Source of the DNA: Paenibacillus sp. MMS20-IR301
Lineage (GTDB): Bacteria > Bacillota > Bacilli > Paenibacillales > Paenibacillaceae
Direction: 5' to 3'
Length of the DNA: 64,000 nucleotides
Assembly (NCBI RefSeq): GCF_032302195.1
Contig: NZ_CP135275.1
Coordinates: 4,960,001 to 5,024,000 of the forward strand
The notes under the pieces were generated by a model. That model did not search any database, had not been told where the DNA came from, and saw only the letters and a program-made list of their open reading frames with translations. Of this stretch, positions 35,664-45,938 are shown piece by piece. Numbering within the stretch: position 1 is the stretch's first letter; every line of letters begins with the position of its first letter. A program made the translations under genes and the position numbers.

Positions 35664-35672
35664 TGCTATAAA
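35664..35672 (+). promoter_or_regulatory. Extended -10 upstream of the GH5 gene
   Basis: TG-C-TATAAA forms an extended -10 element about 40 bases before the start codon. No convincing -35 box is present at the usual spacing. Confidence 0.35.
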
Positions 35673-35710
35673 GTCTGACCTCACTGAAATCAATTAGAGG
35701 AGGAAAATGG

Positions 35711-37375
35711 ATGTCGTTCGGGCACAGGAAATTGGGTATATGGTTTGCGGCTTTGATATTGCTGGCAGGTGCTTATGCGTATCCGGGTTCTGAAGCGAAG
35801 GCTGAAGGTACAGCAGGCTACTATCACACTTCAGGCAGCACCATTGTGGATTCTGCCGGGAATCCGGCCGTATTCAACGGGCTGAACTGGTTTGGCTTCG
35901 AAACGGCGAATTACTCCCCGCATGGGCTGTGGTCCCGTTCCATGGATGATATGCTCGATCAGATCAAGGCGAAAGGCTATAACCTGATCCGGCTGCCGTA
36001 CTGCAACCAGATGTTTGATTCAGGCTCTGCGGCCAACAGTATCGATTATGCCAAAAACCCCGATCTGACCGGCCTTACGCCAGTGCAGATTATGGATAAA
36101 CTGATTGAGAAAGCCGGAAACCGCGGCATCCGGATTATCCTTGACCGGCACCGGCCGGATTCCGGCGGGCAATCCGCGCTATGGTATACCGCGGCCTATC
36201 CCGAATCCCGCTGGATCAGCGACTGGGTGATGCTGGCTCAGCGCTATGCGGATAACCCTGCCGTCATTGGAGCCGATCTGCATAATGAACCGCATGGCAC
36301 AGCAAGCTGGGGGACAGGTAATCCTGCCACAGACTGGCGGCTGGCCAGTCAACGGGCTGGCAATGCAATTCTCGCCGTCAATCCGAACTGGCTGATTCTT
36401 GTCGAAGGCATTGAAACTAATGTCCAGGGCAACTCCAGCAGCTACTGGTGGGGCGGCAATCTGACAGGTGTGCGTAATTATCCGGTTACACTTACTGTGC
36501 CGGACCGGGTGGTCTATTCCCCGCATGATTATGGGCCCGGCGTTGCTGCACAGCCTTGGTTCAGTGCTGCTGACTTCCCCAATAATCTGCCGAAGCTATG
36601 GGATGATACCTGGGGATATATCAGCAAGGAGCAGATTGCCCCGATTCTTGCCGGAGAATTCGGCGGGCGCAGCGTAGATACCCTATCGGCGGAAGGGAAA
36701 TGGCAGCATGCGCTCGTAAGCTACATCGGCCAGAATAATCTCTACTGGACGTACTGGAGTCTCAATCCGAATAGCGGAGATACCGGCGGACTGCTGCTGG
36801 ATGACTGGACATCCTGGAATGAGCCGAAGCAGGTTATGCTCGACCTTATCATGAAACCGGTAACCTTTACCCCGATCGGTGATCCTGAAGGTCCCGGGGA
36901 AGAACCGGGAGCCGGCGATCCTCATGCAACACTGCTGTACCGTGCCGGTGAGACGGGAGCTGCCGTGAACTCGATCCGGGCCAGCCTGCAGCTGAAGAAC
37001 GAGTCCGCTGTTTCGATCCCGCTGAATGACCTAACGATACGTTATTGGTACACCAGAGACGGAGGTGCTGCACAGACACTGGAATTTGATTATGCGGTCA
37101 TCGGCAAAGAAAAGCTGCTGACGCAAATCGTTCCTCTGGCTGCGCCGCGTTCAGGGGCCGACACCTATGCGGAGATCGGATTCACGGCGGGTGCAGGCTC
37201 CCTCGCGGCTTCAGGCACAACCGGGGACATCCAGTTCCGCATTCACAACAATAACTGGTCCAATTACAATCAGGATGATGACTACTCATTCCGTCCGGCC
37301 CTCACCAGCTATGCCGCGAATGACCGTATCACCGTCTATTATCAAGGCAAGCTGATATACGGAAGTGAACCGTAA
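35711..37375 (+). CDS. Secreted GH5 endoglucanase with C-terminal CBM3
   Basis: The 554-residue precursor has a signal peptide (about 1-31), a GH5 catalytic domain (about 34-385) and a CBM3 cellulose-binding module (about 408-552, opening ATLLYRAGETGAAVNSI). The expected acid/base is E193 in LHNEPHG and the nucleophile E316 in ILAGEFGG. H147 in the ILDRHRPD stretch and the SPHDYGP stretch are also typical. It should cut beta-1,4-glucan. GAGGAGG precedes the ATG. The gene stands alone between terminators. Confidence 0.93.
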   Translation: MSFGHRKLGIWFAALILLAGAYAYPGSEAKAEGTAGYYHTSGSTIVDSAGNPAVFNGLNWFGFETANYSPHGLWSRSMDDMLDQIKAKGYNLIRLPYCNQMFDSGSAANSIDYAKNPDLTGLTPVQIMDKLIEKAGNRGIRIILDRHRPDSGGQSALWYTAAYPESRWISDWVMLAQRYADNPAVIGADLHNEPHGTASWGTGNPATDWRLASQRAGNAILAVNPNWLILVEGIETNVQGNSSSYWWGGNLTGVRNYPVTLTVPDRVVYSPHDYGPGVAAQPWFSAADFPNNLPKLWDDTWGYISKEQIAPILAGEFGGRSVDTLSAEGKWQHALVSYIGQNNLYWTYWSLNPNSGDTGGLLLDDWTSWNEPKQVMLDLIMKPVTFTPIGDPEGPGEEPGAGDPHATLLYRAGETGAAVNSIRASLQLKNESAVSIPLNDLTIRYWYTRDGGAAQTLEFDYAVIGKEKLLTQIVPLAAPRSGADTYAEIGFTAGAGSLAASGTTGDIQFRIHNNNWSNYNQDDDYSFRPALTSYAANDRITVYYQGKLIYGSEP

Positions 37376-37399
37376 ACCGAAGGACTTCCGTAAGCTAAA

Positions 37400-37444
37400 A
37401 AAAGAAGACGTACAGAAGCTTGGGAGCTTCCTGCGTCTTCTTTT
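37400..37444. terminator. Bidirectional terminator between convergent genes
   Basis: AAAAGAAGACG and CGTCTTCTTTT form the outer stem, and GAAGCT/AGCTTC the inner stem. It has A and T runs on both sides, between the GH5 gene and the SLH gene. Confidence 0.9.
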
Positions 37445-37471
37445 CATTTGCTGATAGGCTATTACAGATCC

Positions 37472-40400
37472 TTAAATCAAATCTGACTTTTGCAGCAGTC
37501 TCTGCATGATGGCTGCAGCCTCGGCACGCGTAATCTGGCCTCCCGGCACCAGCAAAGACTGGCTGCGGCCCTGCACCAGACCAGACCACACGCTGTCCGT
37601 TACGCCGCTGCGCGCCCAGGAGGATACAAGCGTCCCGTCGTCAAATTTTTGCAGCGCTGCCTCAGACAGTTCAGCCTCCAGGCTTCCCTTCAGTCCGGTA
37701 ATTGTCATGGCTCTCGCCACAATGACCATCGCCTGTTCTCTGGTAATCCTGTCATCCGGACGGAACGTGCCATCCTTGAAGCCATCGATCAGCCCGTAGG
37801 CATGCGCTGTATGGACAGCACCGCTGAACCAGTTCTCCGCCTGGACATCAGAGAAGACGGTATCTCTGTTCTCGACACGAAGTCCTAATCCGCGGACTAC
37901 AATTGCCGCGAACTCGGCGCGGGTAACAGCCTGGTTCGGGTTGAAGTTGCCGCCCCCAATTCCTTCAACCACCATCCGGGAGCCCATATCATTAACGGCA
38001 TCCTTGCCCCAATGATCCGCAACATCTGCGAATTGCAGCGGATGCCATACCACAGCATATGTGCTATTGGTCAAGCTGTTGATTTGTGCCTCGTATCTGC
38101 CATTATTCTGCCGGACCTTGGTCGGCACGTGGCGGACTGATCCGTCCGGCTCAACGACAACGCCGGTTGTGATTTTATTCGGATCTACGCCGTCCGGAAT
38201 GGCTATTGTCCGTTCGACATAGGCATCGAAGTTTCTGATCTCTGATATCTTGTCTCCATAGACGGCATTAACGGTAAAATTCAGCGGCTGGGCAACCAGG
38301 GTTAGCCCGTCCCCTGCTGCTGCACGCTCCACGATATCCAGTTCAGCAGATACCGGGGCTGCAATTTCAATCTGCACCTTAATATCCTGCAGCGCGGCGG
38401 TTGCTCCAACTTGGGCTGCAATCTCCCCGATATGGATCAGTCCCGCAGGAACGGTGTATGAAGCCTGCCCGGTTCTGAATTCCAGAACAGCCTGATAATC
38501 CTCCATCAGCCGGATCATTGCGCCGGTAAGCTCGCCAACGAAGACATCGTACGTCTGATTAATGGGAATCGTGACAACAGCATGCTGCCCTTCCGCCTTC
38601 AATCTGTCATTCAGCTTCTGCTGATCAATCACAATCGTCAACGCGGTTTGCCCGTCACGCCGGGATACCGCCGCTTGCCCGGCATTCTCTGCCTTCCCGT
38701 TCACCAGGACATCTACACCGGATGGATCTGGTGTGGCAGGCGGGCCTGATGCCACTGGCGCACTCGTCGGAGCCGGCGTGGGCAGTGCCATCGTTGGCGC
38801 CGGTGTCGCTGGTCCCGTCGTTGGAGACGGCGTTGCTGGTGTGTCTGATGGAACTGGCGTCGCTGGCGTGGTTGGCGGTGTTGAGGCTGCAGGTACAACT
38901 GCACCCGACTCAGCCGATTCGGCACTTGGGCCCGTTCCATTGATTGCTTTCACCGTGAACGTATAGCTTGTTCCATTACTTAATCCCGTAATCGTGACCG
39001 GGCTGGCGCTTCCGGTGACTTTCTTACCGCCCGGCAATACGGTCACCTCATAGCCGGTAACCGGACTTCCCCCGTTATCGGCGGGCGCCGTGAAGCTCAC
39101 AACGGCTTGTCCGTCACCCGGAGCAGCTGTCACATCCGCTGGCGCTCCCGGTACTGTAGAAGGGGTAGCACTAACCAGATTAGACGCTCCGCTTAGGCCC
39201 CCTGGATTCTCAGCTTTTACAACAAAGTAATAGGTTGTGCCATTAACCAGACCGGGAAGCGTAAAGGGTGAAGAGGCATCTGCTGCCACTTCCACTCTAT
39301 GGTCCGGATCAGCATCTGTTGCCATATAAATCCGGTACTGCTTAACCTCCGGTTCCGTCTCCCAGTTCAAGGTGACCTCGCGGTCTCCGCCTTCAGCCGT
39401 AAGATTGCGGGGATTGGCCGGCGCATCCGGCAGGTTCACCGCTTGTGTCACCTTGAAAGTGACAGGCAGCATATGCTCTGCCGTTATAGTAACCTCAGCT
39501 GTATAGGTTCCTGCCGGCAACCCGTCCTTGGCACGCAAGGTGAAGCTTGTTTCATCTCCGGCACCCAGTCCGGAAGCCGGCTGCGTGAGAATAACAAAGG
39601 CATCCGCGTCGTTCCCGCCGAGGGCTGCCGACAGATCAGCCAGATCCCCGGTGCCTGTATGCTGAACAGGAATGGTGATCGTTTCTTGTGTACCGGAGCC
39701 GTACCCCAGCTGCAATGACCATAATGTCCGATCCTTGATGGGAGCAATCGTATACGTTGGCGCGGCCGTAACCGTGATTGTGGCGTTACCCTTTTTACTG
39801 CTATCCGCTGTGGATATAGCTGTAATGGTGTAATCCCCCGGCACGGCATCCGCAGCCACCGTAACATAACCCGTAGCGCTAACCGTTACCTTATTCGTTG
39901 CATCACTGCTGCTCCATGTCACCGTTTCTGCCGCCCCGCCTACCGTAACCACCGTTGCAGCAAGCTGTCTGCTCTCTCCCTGCATCACACTTGCACTGAC
40001 CGGGCTTACAGTAATGCTGAGCACGGCAGGTGCATAAGTCACCTTAATCGCAGCCGTAGCGGTCCGGCTGGGATCGGCTGTCGAAGCAACCGTAATGGTG
40101 TAGTCCCCCGGCACTGCGTCAGAAGCCACGCTAACCTTGCCAGTAACATCTACCGACACCTTGTTGCTGGTATCACTGCTGCTCCAGAGCACCGTTGTCA
40201 GAGCTCCGCCCACCGCATCTACTGTTGCTGTGAGCTGCCTGCTCTCTCCCTGCTTGACACTGGCGCTCTCAGGATTCACGCTGATGCCGTGAATCGCCGG
40301 TGCATACGTAACCGTAACCGTAGCCGTCCCCGCCTTGCCGCTATCCGCTGACGAGGTCGCCGTAATCGTGTAATCCCCCGGCACCGCATCCGGGGCAACA

Positions 40401-42688
40401 GTTACGTCCCCCGTACTGCTTACGGTTACTTTACCGCTGGTGTCGCTGCTGCTCCAGATCACGTCCGTCGGGGCTCCTCCTACGACATCCACACTGGCCT
40501 GGAGCTGCCGGCCCGCTCCCTGCATAATGCCGGCGCTGACCGGGCTGACCGTAACGCCGTAAACGGCTGGCGCATACGTCACTGTGATAACTGACGTTCC
40601 CGTCTTCGTAGTGTCTGCCGCCGAGGCTGCCGTGATCGTGTAGTCCCCCGGAACGGCATCAGGCGCTACAGTCACGTTCCCCGTACTGCTTACTGCGACC
40701 TTATTGCCGGTATCACTGCTGGCCCAAGTCAACGTTGTCGCTGCTCCGCCTACTGCTTCTACCGTTCCCGTAAGCTGCCTGCTTTCTCCTTGCATAAGGC
40801 TTGCAGCAGCCGGGCTTACGCTAACACTGTTAATGGCTGGCGCATAGCTCACCGTGATGACTGCTGCCGCGCTCTTGCTGTTATCATAAGCCGAAGCTGC
40901 TGTGATTGTGTAAACGCCTGGCGCAGCATCCGCTGCCACCGTAACTTTTCCCGCCGCGCTTACTGCCACCTTACCGGCATTGCTGCTGCTCCAGGTTACC
41001 GCAGTTGATGCTCCGCCTACTGCTGCCACGGTTGCCGTCAGCTGAGTGCTCTCTCCCTGCTTCAGGCTGGCGGTGACCGGGTTCACACTGACACTGGTGA
41101 CAGCCGGCTTATATGTTACCGTAATCTTGGCTGTACCTGTCTTGCTGTTATCATGCGTGGAGGCTGCCGTAATCGTATATTCGCCCGGCGTGGCATCCGC
41201 AGCGGCAGTGACTTGTCCCGCAGCACTCACGGCTACCTTGCCGCTGGTATCGCTGCTGCTCCAGGTTACGGTAGACGGTGCTTCCCCAACGGCATCAACC
41301 ACAGCTGTCAGCTGTCTGCTCCCGCCTTGCTGGATACTCGCTGTAACCGGACTTACAGTAACACTATTAACGCTTGGTGCAGGTGGAAGGGTGAACCGGG
41401 CGGCCCGTATTTTCACCGTCGTTCGGTCACTCTCATCCCACACCGCATACAGTGCTCCGTTCATTGCCGTAACTGAAGGGCTTGTAGCGGTTTGCGTATT
41501 GTACACATTGAGGCCAATTCTTCCGCTTTCGGCAGATACCCATGCTGTACCGTCGTATTTTTTCACGCGGATTTTGAAAACAGGAACACCGCTTGCCCAC
41601 TCTCCGGAATTCTCAGACCAGACGGCATACAATTCGTCATTCAATGCTGCGAGCTTTACTGTAAAGGTGCGGGCGCCCCCGTTCACGTTTATACCGTATT
41701 GACCGCCGCCATCCATACTGGACCAGACGCCGCCTTCGAATTTTTTGACCCGGACCTGATCATCCGTACTGTAACGGCCGCCTGTAGGCTCCGCCCATGC
41801 TACGTATAATACATCGTTGATGACGGTTGCGGACGGGTTGTTCGCGTGATTCGAATTCGATTGATTTAAACCAGCTTCGCCGTCAGCCACGGTCCAGGTC
41901 GCTCCGTCGTACTTTTTGACCCGTAATTGATAGGTGGAACCGGATATAGCTTCGGACCACATTACAAATAACTCATCACCCGATACGGCCATTACAGGAG
42001 ACGCCGCGCCACTGGCGGGACTTATGTTCAGTCCGGCTGCACCCCCGCCGTCCGCGCTTGTCCATGTGGTACCGTTATACTTTTTGACGCGGATTTGCGC
42101 CGCTTCTGACCAGGCCACATACAGTTCACCTTTGTATACCATCATGGTATTTCCATACGCATTTTTGGATGCATCCACATTAAGCCCGGTCAAGCTGCCG
42201 CCTTCAGCACTTGTCCAGCTTGTACCGTCATACTTCTTAACCCGGATCTGCCCGATGGAAGAAGTCTTCTTCTCCGTCCAGCTCAAATACAATGCATTGT
42301 TGTATACGGCTAGAGCCGGAGATTCGGTATCTTTGGTCGTGTCGGCATTTAAGCCGGTTACGGGATGGTTCCCGTCAACACTAACCCAGCCCGAGCCGTT
42401 AAATTTCTTGACTCTGATCTGGTAAATTGCAGGGGTTGTCTGAATTCTTTCCCGCCAGGCCGCATAGATTTCACCATTCCATTCCGCAACGGCAGGCTTC
42501 TCGGCAGACATTGCGGAATTCACATTAATCCCGCCGGGTCCGCTCCCGTCAATAATCGACCAGCCGGACGCAGCCGAAACGGTGCCGCCGATCATCAAAG
42601 AGGGTATAAAGAGAATAATGGCTAACCATACATTGGCCATTCTTCGCAGATAATTGTATTTCTTGCTTGTTGTTGTCATTGAAGCCAT
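37472..42688 (-). CDS. Giant SLH-anchored surface protein with propeller-like, Ig-like and FN3 repeats
   Basis: A very large secreted protein of about 1738 residues. After the signal peptide come seven repeats of about 55-60 residues ending in QIRVKKYDG-W, probably blades of a beta-propeller. Six Big-type Ig repeats follow (each opening SVSVSPVTAS-QGES), then a domain of about 110 residues, two fibronectin type III domains, and a Pro/Thr linker. A region of about 210 residues follows, and three SLH motifs near the C-terminus (GNFNPNQAVTRAEFAAI and GTFRPDDRITREQAMVI) should bind the cell wall. The start is uncertain: 42688, or 42748 behind AAGGTG. It is probably an adhesin or cell-surface display protein. 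An 11-bp-period repeat upstream suggests control by the OmpR-type regulator at 49473. Confidence 0.85.
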   Translation of the reverse strand: MASMTTTSKKYNYLRRMANVWLAIILFIPSLMIGGTVSAASGWSIIDGSGPGGINVNSAMSAEKPAVAEWNGEIYAAWRERIQTTPAIYQIRVKKFNGSGWVSVDGNHPVTGLNADTTKDTESPALAVYNNALYLSWTEKKTSSIGQIRVKKYDGTSWTSAEGGSLTGLNVDASKNAYGNTMMVYKGELYVAWSEAAQIRVKKYNGTTWTSADGGGAAGLNISPASGAASPVMAVSGDELFVMWSEAISGSTYQLRVKKYDGATWTVADGEAGLNQSNSNHANNPSATVINDVLYVAWAEPTGGRYSTDDQVRVKKFEGGVWSSMDGGGQYGINVNGGARTFTVKLAALNDELYAVWSENSGEWASGVPVFKIRVKKYDGTAWVSAESGRIGLNVYNTQTATSPSVTAMNGALYAVWDESDRTTVKIRAARFTLPPAPSVNSVTVSPVTASIQQGGSRQLTAVVDAVGEAPSTVTWSSSDTSGKVAVSAAGQVTAAADATPGEYTITAASTHDNSKTGTAKITVTYKPAVTSVSVNPVTASLKQGESTQLTATVAAVGGASTAVTWSSSNAGKVAVSAAGKVTVAADAAPGVYTITAASAYDNSKSAAAVITVSYAPAINSVSVSPAAASLMQGESRQLTGTVEAVGGAATTLTWASSDTGNKVAVSSTGNVTVAPDAVPGDYTITAASAADTTKTGTSVITVTYAPAVYGVTVSPVSAGIMQGAGRQLQASVDVVGGAPTDVIWSSSDTSGKVTVSSTGDVTVAPDAVPGDYTITATSSADSGKAGTATVTVTYAPAIHGISVNPESASVKQGESRQLTATVDAVGGALTTVLWSSSDTSNKVSVDVTGKVSVASDAVPGDYTITVASTADPSRTATAAIKVTYAPAVLSITVSPVSASVMQGESRQLAATVVTVGGAAETVTWSSSDATNKVTVSATGYVTVAADAVPGDYTITAISTADSSKKGNATITVTAAPTYTIAPIKDRTLWSLQLGYGSGTQETITIPVQHTGTGDLADLSAALGGNDADAFVILTQPASGLGAGDETSFTLRAKDGLPAGTYTAEVTITAEHMLPVTFKVTQAVNLPDAPANPRNLTAEGGDREVTLNWETEPEVKQYRIYMATDADPDHRVEVAADASSPFTLPGLVNGTTYYFVVKAENPGGLSGASNLVSATPSTVPGAPADVTAAPGDGQAVVSFTAPADNGGSPVTGYEVTVLPGGKKVTGSASPVTITGLSNGTSYTFTVKAINGTGPSAESAESGAVVPAASTPPTTPATPVPSDTPATPSPTTGPATPAPTMALPTPAPTSAPVASGPPATPDPSGVDVLVNGKAENAGQAAVSRRDGQTALTIVIDQQKLNDRLKAEGQHAVVTIPINQTYDVFVGELTGAMIRLMEDYQAVLEFRTGQASYTVPAGLIHIGEIAAQVGATAALQDIKVQIEIAAPVSAELDIVERAAAGDGLTLVAQPLNFTVNAVYGDKISEIRNFDAYVERTIAIPDGVDPNKITTGVVVEPDGSVRHVPTKVRQNNGRYEAQINSLTNSTYAVVWHPLQFADVADHWGKDAVNDMGSRMVVEGIGGGNFNPNQAVTRAEFAAIVVRGLGLRVENRDTVFSDVQAENWFSGAVHTAHAYGLIDGFKDGTFRPDDRITREQAMVIVARAMTITGLKGSLEAELSEAALQKFDDGTLVSSWARSGVTDSVWSGLVQGRSQSLLVPGGQITRAEAAAIMQRLLQKSDLI
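39740..41380 (-). repeat. Tandem Ig-like repeat array inside the SLH gene
   Basis: Six units of about 258 bases each, with strongly conserved segments such as GTGTAATCCCCCGGCAC. The similarity at DNA level suggests recent duplication or recombination and would allow copy-number change. Confidence 0.75.
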
Positions 42689-42760
42689 CACGCATCTGTC
42701 CCTTCGTCGTATCGTTCTGTTGCCGCATTCAAGCATTGTGCCCAGCATAACTGACAGCAC

Positions 42761-42777
42761 CTTAAAAAAACCTTAAA
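42761..42777 (-). promoter_or_regulatory. 11-base-period direct repeat upstream of the SLH gene
   Basis: CTTAAA at 42761-42766 and 42772-42777 are separated by 5 bases. The same spacing and core recur at 47207-47224 upstream of the kinase-OmpR operon. Such 11-base-period repeats are typical OmpR/PhoB-type binding sites. Confidence 0.45.
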
Positions 42778-42834
42778 CACTGATACCCTTCGACATATTT
42801 CAACCGCCAAATCTGGCTCAATCTAACCCAAAAA

Positions 42835-42860
42835 GCCCCATCGCAAAAAAACGATGAGGC
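42835..42860 (-). terminator. Terminator of the hybrid kinase gene
   Basis: GCCTCATCG and CGATGGGGC form a 9-bp stem (one G-T pair), followed on the minus strand by TTTTT. Confidence 0.85.
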
Positions 42861-42884
42861 CCATTGTTCATTCCATACTTTCCT

Positions 42885-45800
42885 TCACGGCTGTACGTCA
42901 GGAATCCGGAAGGCAACGCTCGTTCCCCGCCCTAGCTCGCTCGTAAGCTCCAGTAAGGTTCCATATTCGAACCTCAGCCGCTTATCGATATTCCGCAGGC
43001 CTACGCCTTGCCGGCCGCCAGGCTCGTCTTGCCCGAGCAGCCCCTTCATCCGCTCTGGGGGAATTCCGACGCCGTCATCGGTTACAACGAATAACCAATA
43101 TCCGTCCGACCGCTCTGCTGTCAATTTCACGGTGCCGCCTTCAATCCGGTCTCCGATGCCGTGGCGGATCGCGTTCTCGATGAGCGGCTGCAGCAAGAGC
43201 GGCGGCATCTGCAGATGATAAGCCGCATCGGGGATCTCATGTTCAAAGCCGATGCGATCCCTGAACCTCGCTTGCTCAATCTCCACATACGTCCGGATCA
43301 GCTTGAATTCCTCAGCGAATTCGATACGTTCATCCGTATTGCTGAACCGGAAGCTCCCCCGCAAATAATCAGCCAATCCGGCAATCAGGCTCCGGGCACG
43401 CTCTATATCTGTATAACTGGAAGCAACGATACTATTGAGGACATTATATAGAAAATGCGGCTTGATCTGTGATTGCAGAAACGCCACCTCCATATGTACT
43501 GCGCGTCCGAGCGATTCCTTCATGGCGAGCAGGCTTCCAATCCGGGCCTTCAGTTCTTCAAGATCGAACGGCTTGGGCAAATAATCGTTGGCCCCCGCCT
43601 GGAATGCCGCCACCTTATCCTGCGGCTGAAGGGCAGCCGTCACCATCAGCACAGGCAGCTCCAGCAGCGAATAGCGCTTGCGGAGTTCCTGGCATACCTC
43701 GTATCCGGACATCCCCGGCATCATCAGATCCAGGATGACCAGATCAATTCTCCCCGGCTGATCAATCTGGCGGAGCGCCTCATATCCGTCGTTAACCGCG
43801 ATGACGCGGTAATCAAGAGACTCCAGTGCATCCAGCAGGACCTTCAGATTCACATATTGATCATCGACGATCAGGACCGTGCGGTTACCGCCCGGATTCA
43901 TAACATAAGGCGTCGGGAAGGAATATTCCTTCTCCGGGGGCAGAGTATAGGCTATAGACGGATAGACCGTATTGTCTAGGTCTTCTCGATTATGTTCAGC
44001 TACCGGCAGTGTAAAAGTGAAGGCTGTGCCTTCCCCGGGCACTGAATTTACGGTGAGCCCGCCTCCCTGCAGCTCAATCAGCTGCTTCGCAATGGGCAGC
44101 CCCAGTCCAAAACCGCGCTTCCGCGCGGCCTCCATGGATTTGAACGGCTCGAAGATATACGGTATATCCTCCGGATGGATACCTGTCCCCGTATCCCGGA
44201 CTTCGAACTGCAGCGAGCCTTCGTGCTCCTTCCCGGTGACAATAACCGTTCCGTGCTCCGTGTGCTTGACCGCATTGTCCAGCAAATTGCTGATGACCTG
44301 GCTCAGCCGGTTCTCATCGGCGTACGCGGGAGGCAAGCCTTCCGGTACCTGATTGATGAGTTGAATCTCCTTCTCTATACCAAGATACGCGTAGAAACGG
44401 ACCTGCATCTCCACGACTGAACGGACATCGACCGGCGCGGGCATGATTCTGAACTCGCCCTGTTTCAGCTTGGATAAGTCCAGAATGTCATAGACAAGCT
44501 GGGATAGCTTCCTCGTAATATCAATCACCAGTTGAAGCTTCTCCCGCTGCCCGGCCCCGGGCGGATTCGCCGTATCGTCAAGCATCGACCGGGATATGTT
44601 CATCACGCCGTGCAGCGGCGTCTTGAACTCATGCGAGGTACGCGCCAGGAAATCGTCCTTGTGCTTATCAGCCTCCATCAGCTGCCCCGAAAGCTCCTCT
44701 ATTCTCTGGAATGCCTTCGAGAAGCGGAGCGACATCAGCAGAGCAAGCATGAGCAGTACGAGAAACGGCTCGACAGGCGGCAGTGAATAGATAGGGACGC
44801 CGAAGTAGACGTTAAGGTTCTGGTTCAGCACCAGCGCGTTCAAGGCCATAGCGGCCACAGCCAGATACCAGCTGCCGGCTACCTTATGCAGAACCGCGTA
44901 GACAAATACATAGGTGGCGTACAACAAAGCTAACGTGACGTATAGCGATGTCACCAGGCGAAACAGTCCCGTCGTAATCTGCGTAGCGAAGCCCATTTGC
45001 AGCAGGAGCAATGAAGCCCCGGCAATCAGGCCTCCGTGCATGATCCCTCTGTGGCTATAGGGACGGAACGCGGTAAACACATACAGTAAGAATCCCATGC
45101 CCACCCCGACCGTCAGCACCATCTGAATACGGAAATACAGCCAGAACGGAAACGGACCGATGACATCGAAGAGCACCCGTTCACCGCTGACACTTGTAAA
45201 TGCCGCAATAAATACGCAGACGAGTCCGAATACAACAAGGGAACGGTCATTTCTGCGCTGGGAGAATAAGCCGATAAAGTACAGTCCCATAATCAGAAAG
45301 GCAGTTAACGCAACCCAGTCATGCGCCGTCGCGAGGTCGCGGATTCTTGAGATCTGCTCAGCCTTACCGAATTGGAGCGATTCGCCGATCCCGCTTGTCA
45401 CCCGGAATTCATGGTTCGCGACTTCGACGAGAATTTCATTCCAGCCCGGCTTTAAGGTAAAGTAGCTGACATACGGCTTGTTAAGGGCCCGGTAATTCTC
45501 CTTCAGGTCAGGGTAGCCGCTGGAACCTACGGCCACACCGTTGACGATAAGCCGGTTGGAGACGAGAATGGCCGCCGTCTTGAGCCCGTATACGGCGCTA
45601 TCATCATCAATCAGGAGCCTAAGCCTGTAGGTTGCCACTCCCAGCGTATCCATCTGCCCGGACCATGATCCGGGCACCTGAATGAACGAAGGAGCCTCCA
45701 CTCCGGATTTCACCGGTGCAGGGGGACGGCTGAAGAGCAGGCGATGGGGATAGAACTCCCATTGCCCGTCCAGCCGGACGACACCGTCCTCCCGGAATGC

Positions 45801-45938
45801 CCACTTGCTGAGGTCCATGACTCCATTTACCGCGACCGGCATCGGTTTCTTATGGACTGTGAAGTAGGTTAACAGCAGCCCGTAGGTCGCTAGCAACATA
45901 GTTATCGTGATAAGGACCGCAATGATTTGGCGTTTCAT
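42885..45938 (-). CDS. Hybrid sensor kinase with 7TMR-DISM-type input, receiver and second kinase module
   Basis: The 1017-residue protein has an extracellular jelly-roll-like domain (about 35-190), seven helices (about 205-405), a HisKA/HATPase pair with H436 (RTSHEFKTP), a receiver (about 685-800, ILDLMMPGM) and a second, LytS-type kinase unit with QSQIKPHFLYN and NAIRHGIGD. Two complete kinase modules in one chain are unusual. Its start overlaps the end of the regulator gene at 45935 (ATGA), so the two are coupled. Function is signal sensing at the surface; the ligand is unknown. Confidence 0.9.
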   Translation of the reverse strand: MKRQIIAVLITITMLLATYGLLLTYFTVHKKPMPVAVNGVMDLSKWAFREDGVVRLDGQWEFYPHRLLFSRPPAPVKSGVEAPSFIQVPGSWSGQMDTLGVATYRLRLLIDDDSAVYGLKTAAILVSNRLIVNGVAVGSSGYPDLKENYRALNKPYVSYFTLKPGWNEILVEVANHEFRVTSGIGESLQFGKAEQISRIRDLATAHDWVALTAFLIMGLYFIGLFSQRRNDRSLVVFGLVCVFIAAFTSVSGERVLFDVIGPFPFWLYFRIQMVLTVGVGMGFLLYVFTAFRPYSHRGIMHGGLIAGASLLLLQMGFATQITTGLFRLVTSLYVTLALLYATYVFVYAVLHKVAGSWYLAVAAMALNALVLNQNLNVYFGVPIYSLPPVEPFLVLLMLALLMSLRFSKAFQRIEELSGQLMEADKHKDDFLARTSHEFKTPLHGVMNISRSMLDDTANPPGAGQREKLQLVIDITRKLSQLVYDILDLSKLKQGEFRIMPAPVDVRSVVEMQVRFYAYLGIEKEIQLINQVPEGLPPAYADENRLSQVISNLLDNAVKHTEHGTVIVTGKEHEGSLQFEVRDTGTGIHPEDIPYIFEPFKSMEAARKRGFGLGLPIAKQLIELQGGGLTVNSVPGEGTAFTFTLPVAEHNREDLDNTVYPSIAYTLPPEKEYSFPTPYVMNPGGNRTVLIVDDQYVNLKVLLDALESLDYRVIAVNDGYEALRQIDQPGRIDLVILDLMMPGMSGYEVCQELRKRYSLLELPVLMVTAALQPQDKVAAFQAGANDYLPKPFDLEELKARIGSLLAMKESLGRAVHMEVAFLQSQIKPHFLYNVLNSIVASSYTDIERARSLIAGLADYLRGSFRFSNTDERIEFAEEFKLIRTYVEIEQARFRDRIGFEHEIPDAAYHLQMPPLLLQPLIENAIRHGIGDRIEGGTVKLTAERSDGYWLFVVTDDGVGIPPERMKGLLGQDEPGGRQGVGLRNIDKRLRFEYGTLLELTSELGRGTSVAFRIPDVQP

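Noticed and set aside
39740..41380. Possible CRISPR-like periodicity
   Set aside because: The period is about 258 bases, the units are in frame and encode Ig-like domains, and there are no short repeats with unique spacers.
41046..41702. A 218-codon open frame on the plus strand
   Set aside because: It is antisense to the repeat array of the SLH protein; its sequence is the complement of Ser/Thr/Val-rich repeats.
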